Made by a program: the position numbers and the translations under genes. The notes beneath the pieces are model-generated. The model was not told the origin of the DNA. It did no database searches and worked only from the letters and a program-made list of their open reading frames with translations. This document shows, piece by piece, positions 42,147 to 51,459 of a DNA stretch of 64,000 nucleotides. Numbering within the stretch: the first letter of the stretch is position 1; every line of letters starts with the position of its first letter. Source of the stretch: Pseudomonas cichorii (GTDB lineage: Bacteria > Pseudomonadota > Gammaproteobacteria > Pseudomonadales > Pseudomonadaceae); assembly GCF_015471405.1 (NCBI RefSeq), contig NZ_BLVZ01000012.1, positions 62,001-126,000 on the forward strand, in the 5' to 3' direction.

Positions 42147-42986
42147 ATGATCAAGAAATGCTTGTTCCCAGCAGCCGGTTACGGTACTCGCTTTTTGCCA
42201 GCGACCAAAGCCATGCCCAAGGAAATGCTGCCGGTGGTCAACAAGCCACTGATCCAATACGGTGTGGAAGAAGCGCTCGCCGCTGGTTTGAATGAGATCT
42301 CCATCGTCACCGGTCGCGGCAAGCGCGCGCTGGAAGACCATTTCGACATCAGCTACGAGCTGGAACACCAGATCAAGGGTACGGATAAAGAGAAATACCT
42401 GGTCGGTATCCGCAAACTGATCGACGAGTGCAGCTTCTCCTACACTCGCCAGACAGAAATGAAAGGCCTGGGTCACGCGATCCTCAGCGGTCGTCCTCTG
42501 ATCGGCAAGGAAGCGTTCGCCGTGGTTCTGGCGGACGACCTGTGCGTCAACCTCGATGGTGACGGTGTACTGGCCCAGATGGTCAAGCTGCACAACCATT
42601 ACGGCTGCTCGATCATCGCGATCCAGGAAGTCGATCCTCAGGAAACCAACAAGTACGGTGTTATTGCCGGTGACGAAATCAAGCCAGGCCTGTTCCGTGT
42701 CACCGACATGGTCGAGAAGCCAAAGCCTGAAGACGCTCCATCGAACATGGCAATCATCGGTCGTTACATCCTGACCCCGGACATTTTCGAGAAGATCGAA
42801 CAGACCGCTCCAGGCAAAGGCGGCGAGATCCAGATCACCGACGCCCTGATGAAACAGGCTGCCGAAGGCAACGTTCTGGCTTACAAGTTCAAGGGCCAGC
42901 GTTTCGACTGCGGCGGCGCCGAAGGCTACATCGAAGCAACCAACTTCTGCTTCGAGCATTTCTACAAAACGGGCAAGGCTTACTGA
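42147..42986 (+). CDS. galU: UTP-glucose-1-phosphate uridylyltransferase GalU
   Basis: 279-residue nucleotidyltransferase making UDP-glucose from UTP and glucose 1-phosphate. The N-terminal motif is FPAAGYGTRFLPATKAMPKE, followed by PLIQYGVEEA and VLADDLCVNLDG, and the C-terminal FDCGGAEGYIEATN. The codon usage is notably biased toward C-ending codons, as in highly expressed genes. It works with ugd directly upstream to supply UDP-glucuronate and surface-polysaccharide precursors. Confidence 0.96.
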   Translation: MIKKCLFPAAGYGTRFLPATKAMPKEMLPVVNKPLIQYGVEEALAAGLNEISIVTGRGKRALEDHFDISYELEHQIKGTDKEKYLVGIRKLIDECSFSYTRQTEMKGLGHAILSGRPLIGKEAFAVVLADDLCVNLDGDGVLAQMVKLHNHYGCSIIAIQEVDPQETNKYGVIAGDEIKPGLFRVTDMVEKPKPEDAPSNMAIIGRYILTPDIFEKIEQTAPGKGGEIQITDALMKQAAEGNVLAYKFKGQRFDCGGAEGYIEATNFCFEHFYKTGKAY

Positions 42987-43009
42987 TCCATCGCCTGTAC
43001 ATGCTTCAA

Positions 43010-43039
43010 GACAAGGCCACCTTCGGGTGGCTTTGTCAT
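43010..43039 (+). terminator. Terminator-like hairpin after galU
   Basis: GACAAGGCCACC pairs with GGTGGCTTTGTC around a short TTCG-like loop, followed by ATTTCT. The U-run is weak. It separates galU from gor. Confidence 0.6.
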
Positions 43040-43091
43040 TTCTGGACTGAGCGCTTAGCGGGTATGCTGTTTCATCGCTAAGGAGACAGTA

Positions 43092-44456
43092 ATGGCTTAC
43101 GACTTCGATCTTTTTGTAATTGGTGCCGGTTCCGGCGGTGTAAGGGCGGCGCGTTTCGCCGCTGGTTTCGGCGCGCGGGTGGCTGTGGCCGAAAGTCGCT
43201 ACCTGGGCGGTACATGCGTCAACGTGGGGTGCGTACCCAAGAAGTTGCTGGTGTACGGCGCCCATTACTCCGAAGACTTCGAGCAGGCCAAAGGCTTTGG
43301 CTGGTCACTGGGCGAGGCACAATTCGACTGGGCCACGCTGATCGCCAACAAGGACCGCGAAATCAATCGCCTCAACGGTATCTATCGCAATCTGCTGGTC
43401 AACAGCGGCGTCACGCTGCTGGAAGGCCATGCGCGGATCACGGGGCCGCAGCGCGTGGAAATCAACGGCCAGAGCTACAGTGCCGAACGCATCCTGATTG
43501 CGACCGGTGGCTGGCCACAGGTGCCTGACGTGCCGGGTCGCGAGCATGCCATCACTTCCAATGAAGCCTTCTATCTCAAGGAGCTGCCCAAGCGCGTGAC
43601 GGTGGTTGGCGGTGGCTACATTGCCGTGGAATTCGCTTCGATCTTCAATGGTCTGGGGGCCGACACCACACTGCTTTATCGCGGCGATTTGTTCCTGCGC
43701 GGTTTTGATGGTGGTGTGCGGACTCACTTGCATGAAGAGCTGGTCAAGCGACACATGAATGTGCGCTTCAACAGCGATATCGAGCGTATTGAAAAGCAGG
43801 CCGATGGCAGTCTCTTGCTGTCCCTCAAGGATGGCAGCACGCTGGAAACGGATTGTGTGTTCTACGCCACAGGTCGTCGCCCGATGCTCGACAACCTCGG
43901 GCTGGAAAGCGTGGACATCAAGCTGGACGAGCACGGTTATATCGAGATCGACGAGCATTATCAGAGCAGCGAGCCGTCGATCCTGGCCATCGGCGATGTG
44001 ATCGGTGGCGTGCAACTGACGCCAGTTGCACTGGCTGAAGGCATGGCTGTCGCTCGCCGCCTGTTCAAGCCAGAGCAGTATCGTCCGGTGGATTACAACC
44101 ATATCCCGACGGCCGTCTTCAGCCTGCCAAACATCGGCACGGTCGGCCTGACCGAAGAAGACGCCATCAAGGCCGGGCATCAGGTGCAGATTTTCGAGAG
44201 TCGCTTCCGCCCCATGAAACTGACCCTGACCGGCGATCAGGAGAAGACCTTCATGAAACTGGTGGTCGACGCTCAGACCGATCGCGTGCTGGGGTGCCAC
44301 ATGGTCGGCCCGGATGCCGGCGAGATCGTCCAGAGCCTGGCAATCGCCCTGAAGGCCGGGGCGACCAAACAGATCTTCGACGACACCATCGGTGTACACC
44401 CGACCGCTGCGGAAGAGTTTGTGACGATGAGGACGCCGGTGGCGCGGGCGCTGTAG
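43092..44456 (+). CDS. gor: Glutathione reductase Gor
   Basis: 454-residue FAD disulfide reductase that regenerates glutathione with NADPH. The FAD motif is VIGAGSGGVRAARFAA, the redox-active disulfide is Cys42-Cys47 in GGTCVNVGCVPKK, the NADPH motif is VVGGGYIAVEFASI, and the C-terminal catalytic His-Glu pair lies in GVHPTAAEEF. AAGGAGA lies before the ATG. A repeat element follows the stop. It is separate from galU. Confidence 0.95.
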   Translation: MAYDFDLFVIGAGSGGVRAARFAAGFGARVAVAESRYLGGTCVNVGCVPKKLLVYGAHYSEDFEQAKGFGWSLGEAQFDWATLIANKDREINRLNGIYRNLLVNSGVTLLEGHARITGPQRVEINGQSYSAERILIATGGWPQVPDVPGREHAITSNEAFYLKELPKRVTVVGGGYIAVEFASIFNGLGADTTLLYRGDLFLRGFDGGVRTHLHEELVKRHMNVRFNSDIERIEKQADGSLLLSLKDGSTLETDCVFYATGRRPMLDNLGLESVDIKLDEHGYIEIDEHYQSSEPSILAIGDVIGGVQLTPVALAEGMAVARRLFKPEQYRPVDYNHIPTAVFSLPNIGTVGLTEEDAIKAGHQVQIFESRFRPMKLTLTGDQEKTFMKLVVDAQTDRVLGCHMVGPDAGEIVQSLAIALKAGATKQIFDDTIGVHPTAAEEFVTMRTPVARAL

Positions 44457-44461
44457 CTCCT

Positions 44462-44524
44462 CTTGCAGCTTGAGGCTTGTAGCTAGCGCCCAGCTACAAG
44501 CCGCAAGCTTTAAGCTGCAAGCGA
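44462..44524. repeat. Intergenic palindromic repeat downstream of gor
   Basis: Arms GCTTGAGGCTTGTAGCT and AGCTACAAGCCGCAAGC, with a further internal AGCTTTAAGCT, form a long hairpin. The sequence differs from the GAATTCATTCGC family and looks like a second class of short palindromic repeat. Confidence 0.7.
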
Positions 44525-44647
44525 TGTTGCAGTGCTTCTAATATTTGCTTTTTTCATAATTAGCTTATAAGAAAATGTGCTTTTTAATGATTTTGTTATG
44601 CGCTTAGTCTTGTGGGACAGGCTTTAAAGTCATTCAGGAGCAATACC

Positions 44648-45466
44648 ATGAGCAACGTCAGCGCTTTACCAGTCCAGCAAGGGATTCCAGGCCCGGAAAA
44701 ATCAGGTAGCGTCCGGGATCGGGTTTCGCCTGAGGAGTGGGAAGTGCGGGTCAAGCTGGCGGCGGCTTATCGTCTGGCGGCACTCAAGCGCTGGACCGAT
44801 CACATCTACACCCATTTCTCCGCACGAGTTCCTGGCCCGGACGAGCATTTCCTGATCAACGCCTTTGGCCTGTTGTTCGATGAAATTACCGCATCGAACC
44901 TGGTCAAGGTCGATCTCGACGGCACCATCGTCGATGACCCGACGGGGCTTGGCATCAACTATGCCGGTTACGTGATTCATAGTGCGATCCATGGCGCACG
45001 TCCCGATCTTCAGGCGGTACTGCATACCCATACCCGCGACGGCATTGCGGTTTCTGCCCAGAAGGACGGCTTGCTGCTTATTTCCCAGCATTCTCTGGGG
45101 TTCTCGGGGCGAGTGGCCTATCACGGTTATGAAGGGGTGGCACTGAATCTGGACGAGCGTGAGCGGCTGGTGGCGGATCTGGGCGACAAGAGCGTGATGA
45201 TCCTGCGCAACCATGGTTTGCTGACTGCCGGGGTGAGTGTCGAGCATGCGTTCCAGCAACTGCAGTCGCTGGAGTACGCCTGCAATATCCAGATCGCCGC
45301 TCAGGCCGCTGGCAATGCGGAGCTGGTTTTCCCGCCTGCCGAAGTGATCGCTACCGTGGAAAATCAGGTCAAGGCCTTCAAGGATGGTGACGAGCCCTAT
45401 GTGTCCAGGCACTGGAATGCACTGATCCGTCAACTTGAACGCACCGATACCGAATACAAGACCTGA
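44648..45466 (+). CDS. Class II aldolase/adducin family protein
   Basis: 272 residues of the class II aldolase (FucA/AraD) fold. Metal ligands appear in HTHTRDGIAVSAQ (two His) and NHGLLTAG (one His); the substrate loop is INAFGLLFDEITASNLVKV. Relatives include fuculose-phosphate aldolase and adducin-like proteins without proven activity. The start MSNVSALPVQQG at 44648 has CAGGAG upstream. The gene is isolated, so the substrate cannot be inferred. Confidence 0.88.
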   Translation: MSNVSALPVQQGIPGPEKSGSVRDRVSPEEWEVRVKLAAAYRLAALKRWTDHIYTHFSARVPGPDEHFLINAFGLLFDEITASNLVKVDLDGTIVDDPTGLGINYAGYVIHSAIHGARPDLQAVLHTHTRDGIAVSAQKDGLLLISQHSLGFSGRVAYHGYEGVALNLDERERLVADLGDKSVMILRNHGLLTAGVSVEHAFQQLQSLEYACNIQIAAQAAGNAELVFPPAEVIATVENQVKAFKDGDEPYVSRHWNALIRQLERTDTEYKT

Positions 45467-45585
45467 TGTCGGGTGAGGTCGGGTTTTTTCACGGTGTCTG
45501 TAAATCACGGGACATTGTCCTTGCTGGATGATGCTCGTTTTCAATTGTTGGTGTAGTGTGCGCACCCAAAACACGGGGCGCATGC

Positions 45586-46494
45586 ATGCAAAACCTGCTG
45601 AACGAAATTCTTGATGAAGTCAGGCCCTTGCTCGGTCAGGGCAAGGTTGCCAATTACATTCCTGCGTTGGGTGAAGTTCGCCCCGATCAACTGGGTATCG
45701 CGGTCTATAGCAACAGCGGCGAGGTGTTCTACGCCGGTGATGCGGCCACGCCGTTTTCGATCCAGAGTATTTCCAAGGTCTTCAGCCTGGTCCAGGCTAT
45801 CGGGCATTCCGGCGAGGATATCTGGAAGCGTCTGGGGCATGAGCCTTCCGGCCAGCCATTCAACTCGCTGGTCCAGCTGGAGTTCGAGCGGGGCAGGCCG
45901 CGCAACCCTTTCATCAACGCAGGAGCGTTGGTGATCTGTGATATCAATCAGGCACGCTTTGCCGCCCCCTCGCTGTCGATGCGGGACTTCGTGCGGCGCC
46001 TGTGTGGCAACCCCTCCATCATTTCCGATGCCAAGGTCGCAGAGTCCGAATACCAGCATCGTTCGCGCAATGCTGCGGCTGCGTACCTCATGAAATCCTT
46101 CGATAACTTTCATGGCGATGTCGAAGACGTGCTGCGCAGCTATTTCCATCATTGTGCGCTGAGCATGAACTGCATCGACCTGGCGCGTGCCTTTGGTTTC
46201 CTGGCCAATCAGGGTTTCTGTACCCATAGCGGCGCACAGATCCTGACGGCTCGCCAGGCCACGCAATTGAATTCGATCATGGCTACCAGCGGTCTTTACG
46301 ATGAAGCCGGCAATTTTGCCTATCGGGTGGGCTTGCCGGGCAAGAGCGGCGTGGGCGGCGGTATCGTTGCCGTTGTGCCTGGGCGCTTTTCTGTCTGTGT
46401 CTGGGCCCCGGAATTGAACGCGGCAGGCAATTCGCTGGTCGGTATGGCAGCGTTGGAGAAACTGAGTGCGAGGATTGAGTGGTCTGTGTTCTAG
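45586..46494 (+). CDS. glsA: Glutaminase GlsA
   Basis: 302-residue glutaminase B-type enzyme hydrolysing glutamine to glutamate and ammonia. It has the serine-dependent beta-lactamase-like fold; the catalytic SxxK is SISK in SIQSISKVFSLVQ, followed by NPFINAGALV and the late PGKSGVGGGIVAVVP. The ATG at 45586 (MQNLLNEILDEV) fits the family N-terminus; the open frame reaches back to 45556. The DUF1615 gene begins 27 bases after the stop. Confidence 0.94.
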   Translation: MQNLLNEILDEVRPLLGQGKVANYIPALGEVRPDQLGIAVYSNSGEVFYAGDAATPFSIQSISKVFSLVQAIGHSGEDIWKRLGHEPSGQPFNSLVQLEFERGRPRNPFINAGALVICDINQARFAAPSLSMRDFVRRLCGNPSIISDAKVAESEYQHRSRNAAAAYLMKSFDNFHGDVEDVLRSYFHHCALSMNCIDLARAFGFLANQGFCTHSGAQILTARQATQLNSIMATSGLYDEAGNFAYRVGLPGKSGVGGGIVAVVPGRFSVCVWAPELNAAGNSLVGMAALEKLSARIEWSVF

Positions 46495-46521
46495 GCCTGT
46501 ATTGAGGTGAGAGGTAAGCAA

Positions 46522-47622
46522 GTGAATGGAGTGAAGTCTGGAACGCTCATGATGAGCCTTACGCTGGCGATTGCCGGATGCAGTACCCAACGGGCTCAAC
46601 AGCCAGAGTTGAGCCCTGATCAGGCGCGGGCACAGATCGTGCGTCTGATGCCGGCCAAGACCCCGGATCGTCAGGCGTGGGCGAACGATATCTATGCCGC
46701 CTTCGTGGCACAGAGGATCGATCTGAGCACCGAGAACCTGTGTTCCGTGCTGGCAGTGACCGAGCAGGAGTCCACTTATCAGGTTGATCCGACGGTGCCG
46801 GGAATGGCGAAGATCGCCCGTGCCGAGATCGATCGGCGCGCCTCACGGCTGCATATTCCGGCAGCGCTGGTCAATGCGGCCCTGCGTATCCGTTCGCCCA
46901 GCGGCAAATCCTATGGCGCGCGACTGGATGCGGCCCGCACCGAAAAAGAGCTGAGCGCCATTTTCGATGACTTCATCGGCATGGTGCCGCTGGGGCAAAC
47001 CCTGTTCGGTAATTTCAATCCGGTGCGCACCGGCGGGCCCATGCAGGTCAGCATTGCCTTTGCTGAAAAGCAGGCAGCCAATTATCCGTATCCGGTCGAT
47101 GGTTCCATCCGCCGTGAGGTCTTTACCCGGCGTGGCGGCATGTACTTCGGCATTGCTCATCTGCTCGGCTATCCGGCGAACTACACGCAATCGATCTATC
47201 GTTTTGCGGACTTCAATGCGGGCTGGTACGCGAGCCGCAATGCCGCTTTCCAGAATGCAGTCAGCCGGGCCACGGGTATCGAGCTGGCGCTGGATGGCGA
47301 CCTGATCCGCTACGATTCGACTTCGCCGGGTTCCACGGAGCTGGCTGTCCGTACCCTGGGAGCTCGTCTGGACATGAGCAATTCGGCCATCTGGAACCAG
47401 CTCAAGCAGGGCGACACTTTTGAGTTCGAGGAAACCCGGCTTTACACCCGGGTCTTTGAACTGGCGCAGAAGACTCAGGGCAAGCCGCTGCCTCGGGCCG
47501 TCTTGCCCGGCATTGTCCTGAAAAGTCCGAAGATCACACGCAAACTGACGACGGCCTGGTTTGCGGAGCGCGTCGATGAGCGACGCGAGCGCTGCATGCA
47601 GCGCTCTTCGGCAGGCGTTTGA
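46522..47622 (+). CDS. DUF1615 lipoprotein
   Basis: 366-residue predicted lipoprotein with lipobox AIAGCST after MMSLTL, followed by the DUF1615 domain over nearly the full length (ELSPDQARAQIVRLMPAKT, TEQESTYQVDPTVPGM, YFGIAHLLGYPANY). The motif VTEQEST recalls the catalytic Glu region of lysozyme-like folds, but this is speculative. The GTG at 46522 is chosen because AGAGGTAAG lies in front of it; the GTG at 46507 is possible. Convergent with the DUF1810 gene 5 bases away. Confidence 0.82.
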   Translation: MNGVKSGTLMMSLTLAIAGCSTQRAQQPELSPDQARAQIVRLMPAKTPDRQAWANDIYAAFVAQRIDLSTENLCSVLAVTEQESTYQVDPTVPGMAKIARAEIDRRASRLHIPAALVNAALRIRSPSGKSYGARLDAARTEKELSAIFDDFIGMVPLGQTLFGNFNPVRTGGPMQVSIAFAEKQAANYPYPVDGSIRREVFTRRGGMYFGIAHLLGYPANYTQSIYRFADFNAGWYASRNAAFQNAVSRATGIELALDGDLIRYDSTSPGSTELAVRTLGARLDMSNSAIWNQLKQGDTFEFEETRLYTRVFELAQKTQGKPLPRAVLPGIVLKSPKITRKLTTAWFAERVDERRERCMQRSSAGV

Positions 47623-47627
47623 AGGCT

Positions 47628-48059
47628 TCAGGGAAAGGCTTGCAGTTTCTCCAGCGTCATGGTGTCCGGTTCTCCATCGAAGAAGGTGTCCAGCACTTCC
47701 TTGAACAGCGGGTGCTCCGGCGCTGCGGCTGCGAACAGGGTCATGCTTGAATGCAGCTTGAGGTCATCCGGGGAACCGAAAATCTGTCGCGCCGAACGCT
47801 GCACCTGAGGCGCGATAGCCTTTGCGCATTCTTCCAGGCGAGGCCCCAGCAAAGGGTGTTGCAGGTAAGCCTGGGCTTCATCGAGGTTGCTGATGGCATA
47901 GCGCTGCGCCATGGCGCTATGTCCCAGGCCCTTGATCTGCGGGAATACAAACCACATCCAGTGACTGCGTTTTCTACCGGCCTCCAGTTCGGCCAGCGCC
48001 TGCCGGAAAACCGGTTCCTGAGCCTCGACGAAACGTTGCAGGTCGTAAGCATCGTGCAT
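47628..48059 (-). CDS. DUF1810 family protein
   Basis: 143 residues matching DUF1810 (calpastatin-like family): DLQRFVEAQEPVFRQALAEL, then GRKRSHWMWFVFPQIKGLG and HSAMAQRYAISNLDEAQAYL, and the late LKLHSSMTLFAAAAP. Predicted small helical cytoplasmic protein, function unproven. The start at 48059 (MHDAYDLQRF) is preferred to 48077. Divergent from the ABC exporter gene. Confidence 0.87.
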   Translation of the reverse strand: MHDAYDLQRFVEAQEPVFRQALAELEAGRKRSHWMWFVFPQIKGLGHSAMAQRYAISNLDEAQAYLQHPLLGPRLEECAKAIAPQVQRSARQIFGSPDDLKLHSSMTLFAAAAPEHPLFKEVLDTFFDGEPDTMTLEKLQAFP

Positions 48060-48148
48060 GATGTGCCTCTTTTTCACGGTGGGCCGGGGCAGTTTTGTGG
48101 TATCAGGCCTGCTCTCAATTCATCCCTGTTCCAAGAGTTCTTTTACGC

Positions 48149-49960
48149 ATGTCCTTTGCTCGTCGTTTGACTTCCTTCCTGCAGCAGGCAATCCGCGCCA
48201 TGCAGCTAGTCTGGACCACTTCCCGGGCCTTGTCCCTCGGTCTGGTGCTGGCGACCCTGATTGCCGGTCTGCTGCCTGCACTGGCCGCCTGGCTGGGCCA
48301 GCGCATCGTCGACTCGGTGCTTGCCGCCATCCAGTTGAATACGGCAACCGGTGACGCGCCGCTTTGGCCGGTCCTGCGCTATGTACTGCTCGAAGCGGGC
48401 GTGCTGGCGCTATTGGCCGCCGCTCAGCGGGCGCTGTCGGTTCAGCAGGCCTTGCTGCGCGTGCAGCTTGGGCAGAAGGTCAACACCCTGATTCTGGAAA
48501 AGGCCCAGACCCTCTCGTTGCTGCAGTTCGAGGATTCAGAGTTCTACGACAAGCTGGTGCGGGTCCGGCGCGAGGCTTCGGTCAGGCCGCTGGCATTGGT
48601 GACCAAATCCCTGGGCTTGATGCAGAACCTGATTTCCCTGATGGGCTTTGCCGTATTGCTGGTGCATTTTTCGCCCTGGGCTCTGCTGATTCTGGTGCTG
48701 GGTGCGTTACCGGTCTTCTTTGCCGAGGCGCACTTTTCGGGCAATGCCTTCCGCCTGTTTGCCCGTCGCGCCCCGGAAACACGCAAGCAGAATTACATCG
48801 AAGCGCTGCTCTCCAATGAGGTGCATATCAAGGAGGTCAAGCTGTTCGGTTTTGCGCCGCTATTGCTCAAGCGCTATCGGGACACTTTCGAGCGCCTGTA
48901 TGCAGAGGATCGTCAACTGACCGTTCGCCGCGATGGTTGGGGGTTTCTGCTGGGGTTGCTGGGCACCGCTGCCTTTTACCTGACGTATGCCTGGGTGATT
49001 GTCGATGCCGTGCATGGGCGAATCAGCCTTGGGCAAATGACCATGTATCTCGTGCTGTTCAAGCAGGGCCAGACTGCCGTGAGCAGCAGCCTGATGGCGA
49101 TCAGTGGTTTGTATGAGGACGGTCTGTATCTGGCGGATCTCTACGAATACCTTGGGCAGCCGGTTCAGGCGCCTTCCGGCAGCCTGATCGAAGGTGTTGC
49201 ACCCGGCGATGGTCTGCGTTTCGAGGCGGTGAGTTTCACGTATCCAGGTTCCAGCCAGCCTGCGCTGGAAAATATCGACCTGCATCTGGCACCCGGTCGC
49301 AGTGTTGCTCTGGTGGGCGCCAATGGTTCGGGCAAGACCACGTTGATCAAGCTGCTGACCCGTCTTTATCGGCCGGATCGCGGGCGCATTCTGCTCGATG
49401 GCAGTGATTTGCAGCAGTGGGATGAAGACGCCTTGCGTACCCGCATCGGGGTGATCTTTCAGGACTTCATTCGCTACCAGTTTCTGGTGGGCGAAAACCT
49501 TGGTGTGGGGGATATCACGGCCTTCGATGACGAGAGTCGCTGGCGCGAAGCGGCCACTCAAGGCATGGCCGCTTCTTTCATTGCGCAACTCGATAAGGGC
49601 TATGCCACTCAGTTGGGGCGCTGGTTCAAGGGTGGGCAGGAACTGTCCGGCGGGCAATGGCAGAAGATCGCCTTGTCCCGCGCCTACATGCGGCGTGATG
49701 CCGACATTCTGATTCTCGATGAGCCGACCGCTGCGCTGGATGCTGCGGCGGAGGCGGCAGTATTCGACCGCTTTCGCGAGTACGCCAAGGGGCGCATGAC
49801 GCTGTTGATCTCCCATCGTTTTTCCAGTGTGCGCAATGCTGAGCATATCGTTGTGCTGGAGCAGGGGCGGGTGCTGGAGCGTGGCGATCACGACAGCCTG
49901 ATGGCTGCGGGTGGCCACTATGCAACGCTGTTCGACTTGCAGGCGCAAGGTTATCGCTAA
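48149..49960 (+). CDS. ABC transporter, fused permease and ATPase (exporter half)
   Basis: 603 residues: an N-terminal six-helix ABC exporter domain (about 30-320) and a C-terminal nucleotide-binding domain with Walker A GANGSGKTT, Q-loop VIFQDFIRYQ, signature LSGGQWQK and Walker B ILILDEPTAALD, then the switch histidine in LISHRFSSV. It works as a homodimer or with another half. No substrate gene, peptidase domain or partner lies nearby. The start ATG 48149 has no strong ribosome site. Confidence 0.9.
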   Translation: MSFARRLTSFLQQAIRAMQLVWTTSRALSLGLVLATLIAGLLPALAAWLGQRIVDSVLAAIQLNTATGDAPLWPVLRYVLLEAGVLALLAAAQRALSVQQALLRVQLGQKVNTLILEKAQTLSLLQFEDSEFYDKLVRVRREASVRPLALVTKSLGLMQNLISLMGFAVLLVHFSPWALLILVLGALPVFFAEAHFSGNAFRLFARRAPETRKQNYIEALLSNEVHIKEVKLFGFAPLLLKRYRDTFERLYAEDRQLTVRRDGWGFLLGLLGTAAFYLTYAWVIVDAVHGRISLGQMTMYLVLFKQGQTAVSSSLMAISGLYEDGLYLADLYEYLGQPVQAPSGSLIEGVAPGDGLRFEAVSFTYPGSSQPALENIDLHLAPGRSVALVGANGSGKTTLIKLLTRLYRPDRGRILLDGSDLQQWDEDALRTRIGVIFQDFIRYQFLVGENLGVGDITAFDDESRWREAATQGMAASFIAQLDKGYATQLGRWFKGGQELSGGQWQKIALSRAYMRRDADILILDEPTAALDAAAEAAVFDRFREYAKGRMTLLISHRFSSVRNAEHIVVLEQGRVLERGDHDSLMAAGGHYATLFDLQAQGYR

Positions 49961-50095
49961 GCGTTCCGGCATGCAGGTGTTGGCTGGCAGACACCAACAA
50001 AACACTTGCAGCCCCTGGCCTGAGGGCGTTTTATAGGGTCTCTTTGCCAGGCGCCGGAGTGCGCTCGTTTTTATCTGAACAAGACGGAGTCATCG

Positions 50096-51133
50096 ATGCA
50101 ATTTCGTTCATTGGGCAAGACCGATATCTCGGTCAGCGCCATCGCACTGGGCACCATGACCTGGGGTGAGCAAAACACCGAAGCTCAGGCTTTCGAGCAA
50201 ATCCAGTTGGCCAAGAAGGCTGGCGTCAACTTCATCGATACCGCCGAGATGTACCCGGTGCCGCCACGTGGGGAAACCTACACCAAGACCGAAAGCATCA
50301 TCGGCGAGTACTTCAAGAAGTATGGTGATCGCAAGGATTGGGTGCTGGCCAGCAAGGTGGCCGGTCCTGGTCGCATGGAGCATATCCGCAATGGCAATCC
50401 GCGCCTGGATCGCGCCAATATCACCGCCGCACTGGAGGCCAGCCTCAAGCGTCTGAACACCGATTATCTGGATCTCTATCAACTGCACTGGCCGGATCGC
50501 AAGACCAACTTCTTCGGTGTGTTGGGCTATCAGCATGACCCGGACGATTCGGCAGTGGAGATCGAGGAAACCCTGTCGGTGCTGAACGATCTGGTCAAGG
50601 CGGGCAAGATTCGCCATTTTGGTCTGTCCAACGAAACCCCGTGGGGCACCCAGCGTTTCCTGCACCTGGCTGAAACCCATGGCTTGCCGCGTGCCGTTTC
50701 CATCCAGAACCCGTACAACCTGCTTAACCGCAGCTTCGAGATCGGCCTGGCGGAAATCGCCATTCGTGAGCAGATTGGTCTGCTGGCCTATTCGCCACTG
50801 GCGTTCGGTGTGCTTGCAGGCAAGTACCTCGACGGCGCACGTCCGGCCGATGGCCGCCTGACGCTGTTCGAGCGCTTCCAGCGTTACAACAATCCGCAGG
50901 CCGTGCGTGCTACCGCGCAGTACGTGGCACTGGCCCGTCAGCACGGCCTGGACCCGGCACAAATGGCCCTGGCTTATGTGACCAGCCGCCCGTTCGTGAC
51001 CAGCAATATCATTGGCGCGACCACTCTGGAGCAACTGGCTGTCAACCTGGCGAGCATCGATGTCTCGCTGTCCGATGAGGTTGTTGCCGGTATCGAAGCG
51101 ATTCATGTCGGGCAACCCAACCCGGCTCCGTAA
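50096..51133 (+). CDS. Aldo/keto reductase (Tas-like)
   Basis: 345-residue NADP(H)-dependent aldo/keto reductase of the Tas branch. FRSLGKTDISVSAIALGTMTWG at the N-terminus, catalytic Asp and Tyr in NFIDTAEMYPVPPRGET, Lys in VLASKVAGPG, and His in LYQLHWPDRKTNFFG are visible. The C-terminal NADP motif is TSNIIGATTLEQLAVNLAS. The inserted loop after Tyr, PVPPRGETYTKTE, is characteristic of Tas. ACGGAGT precedes the ATG. A GC-rich hairpin follows the stop. Confidence 0.92.
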   Translation: MQFRSLGKTDISVSAIALGTMTWGEQNTEAQAFEQIQLAKKAGVNFIDTAEMYPVPPRGETYTKTESIIGEYFKKYGDRKDWVLASKVAGPGRMEHIRNGNPRLDRANITAALEASLKRLNTDYLDLYQLHWPDRKTNFFGVLGYQHDPDDSAVEIEETLSVLNDLVKAGKIRHFGLSNETPWGTQRFLHLAETHGLPRAVSIQNPYNLLNRSFEIGLAEIAIREQIGLLAYSPLAFGVLAGKYLDGARPADGRLTLFERFQRYNNPQAVRATAQYVALARQHGLDPAQMALAYVTSRPFVTSNIIGATTLEQLAVNLASIDVSLSDEVVAGIEAIHVGQPNPAP

Positions 51134-51459
51134 AGTGCTGCCCCCTCCCGATAGTGGGAGGGGGCTTGCCCGCGACTGAGCATGAAAGGCTAAATCCCCC
51201 TCCCGAAAACTCCCTGTTTTGGTGCGCAAATTCGCGTTCGCGAATGGGTTTGCCCCTGTCTTGTGCGCTTGCAAACCCATTTGTAGCTTCTTATGCATTA
51301 ATGGTATTTAAAAACTTACACTTAATGGCATTAAGCTATAAGGCATCGGACCACCGGAGAACCTAATTACGTATCAATGAACGCTACCGTCCGCCGCACG
51401 GATCGCTCGTTGTTACCCAGGCAGAGAGGCCTGGGTCAGGGATTTAAAAGGGGAGCGGT
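51134..51459. other. Regulatory region upstream of the TonB-dependent receptor
   Basis: 326 bases without a gene. After the hairpin it turns AT-rich around 51290-51345 and contains CTTAATGGCATTAAG (51321-51335), a perfect 6-bp inverted repeat with a related half-site GCATTAATGG just upstream (near 51295). This looks like a regulator-binding site near the receptor promoter; no Fur-box match was evident. Confidence 0.5.
51140..51165 (+). terminator. GC-rich hairpin after the Tas-like gene
   Basis: GCCCCCTCCC pairs perfectly with GGGAGGGGGC around a 6-base loop (GATAGT). There is no clear U-run, so it may be a strong pause or mRNA-end stabiliser. Confidence 0.6.
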
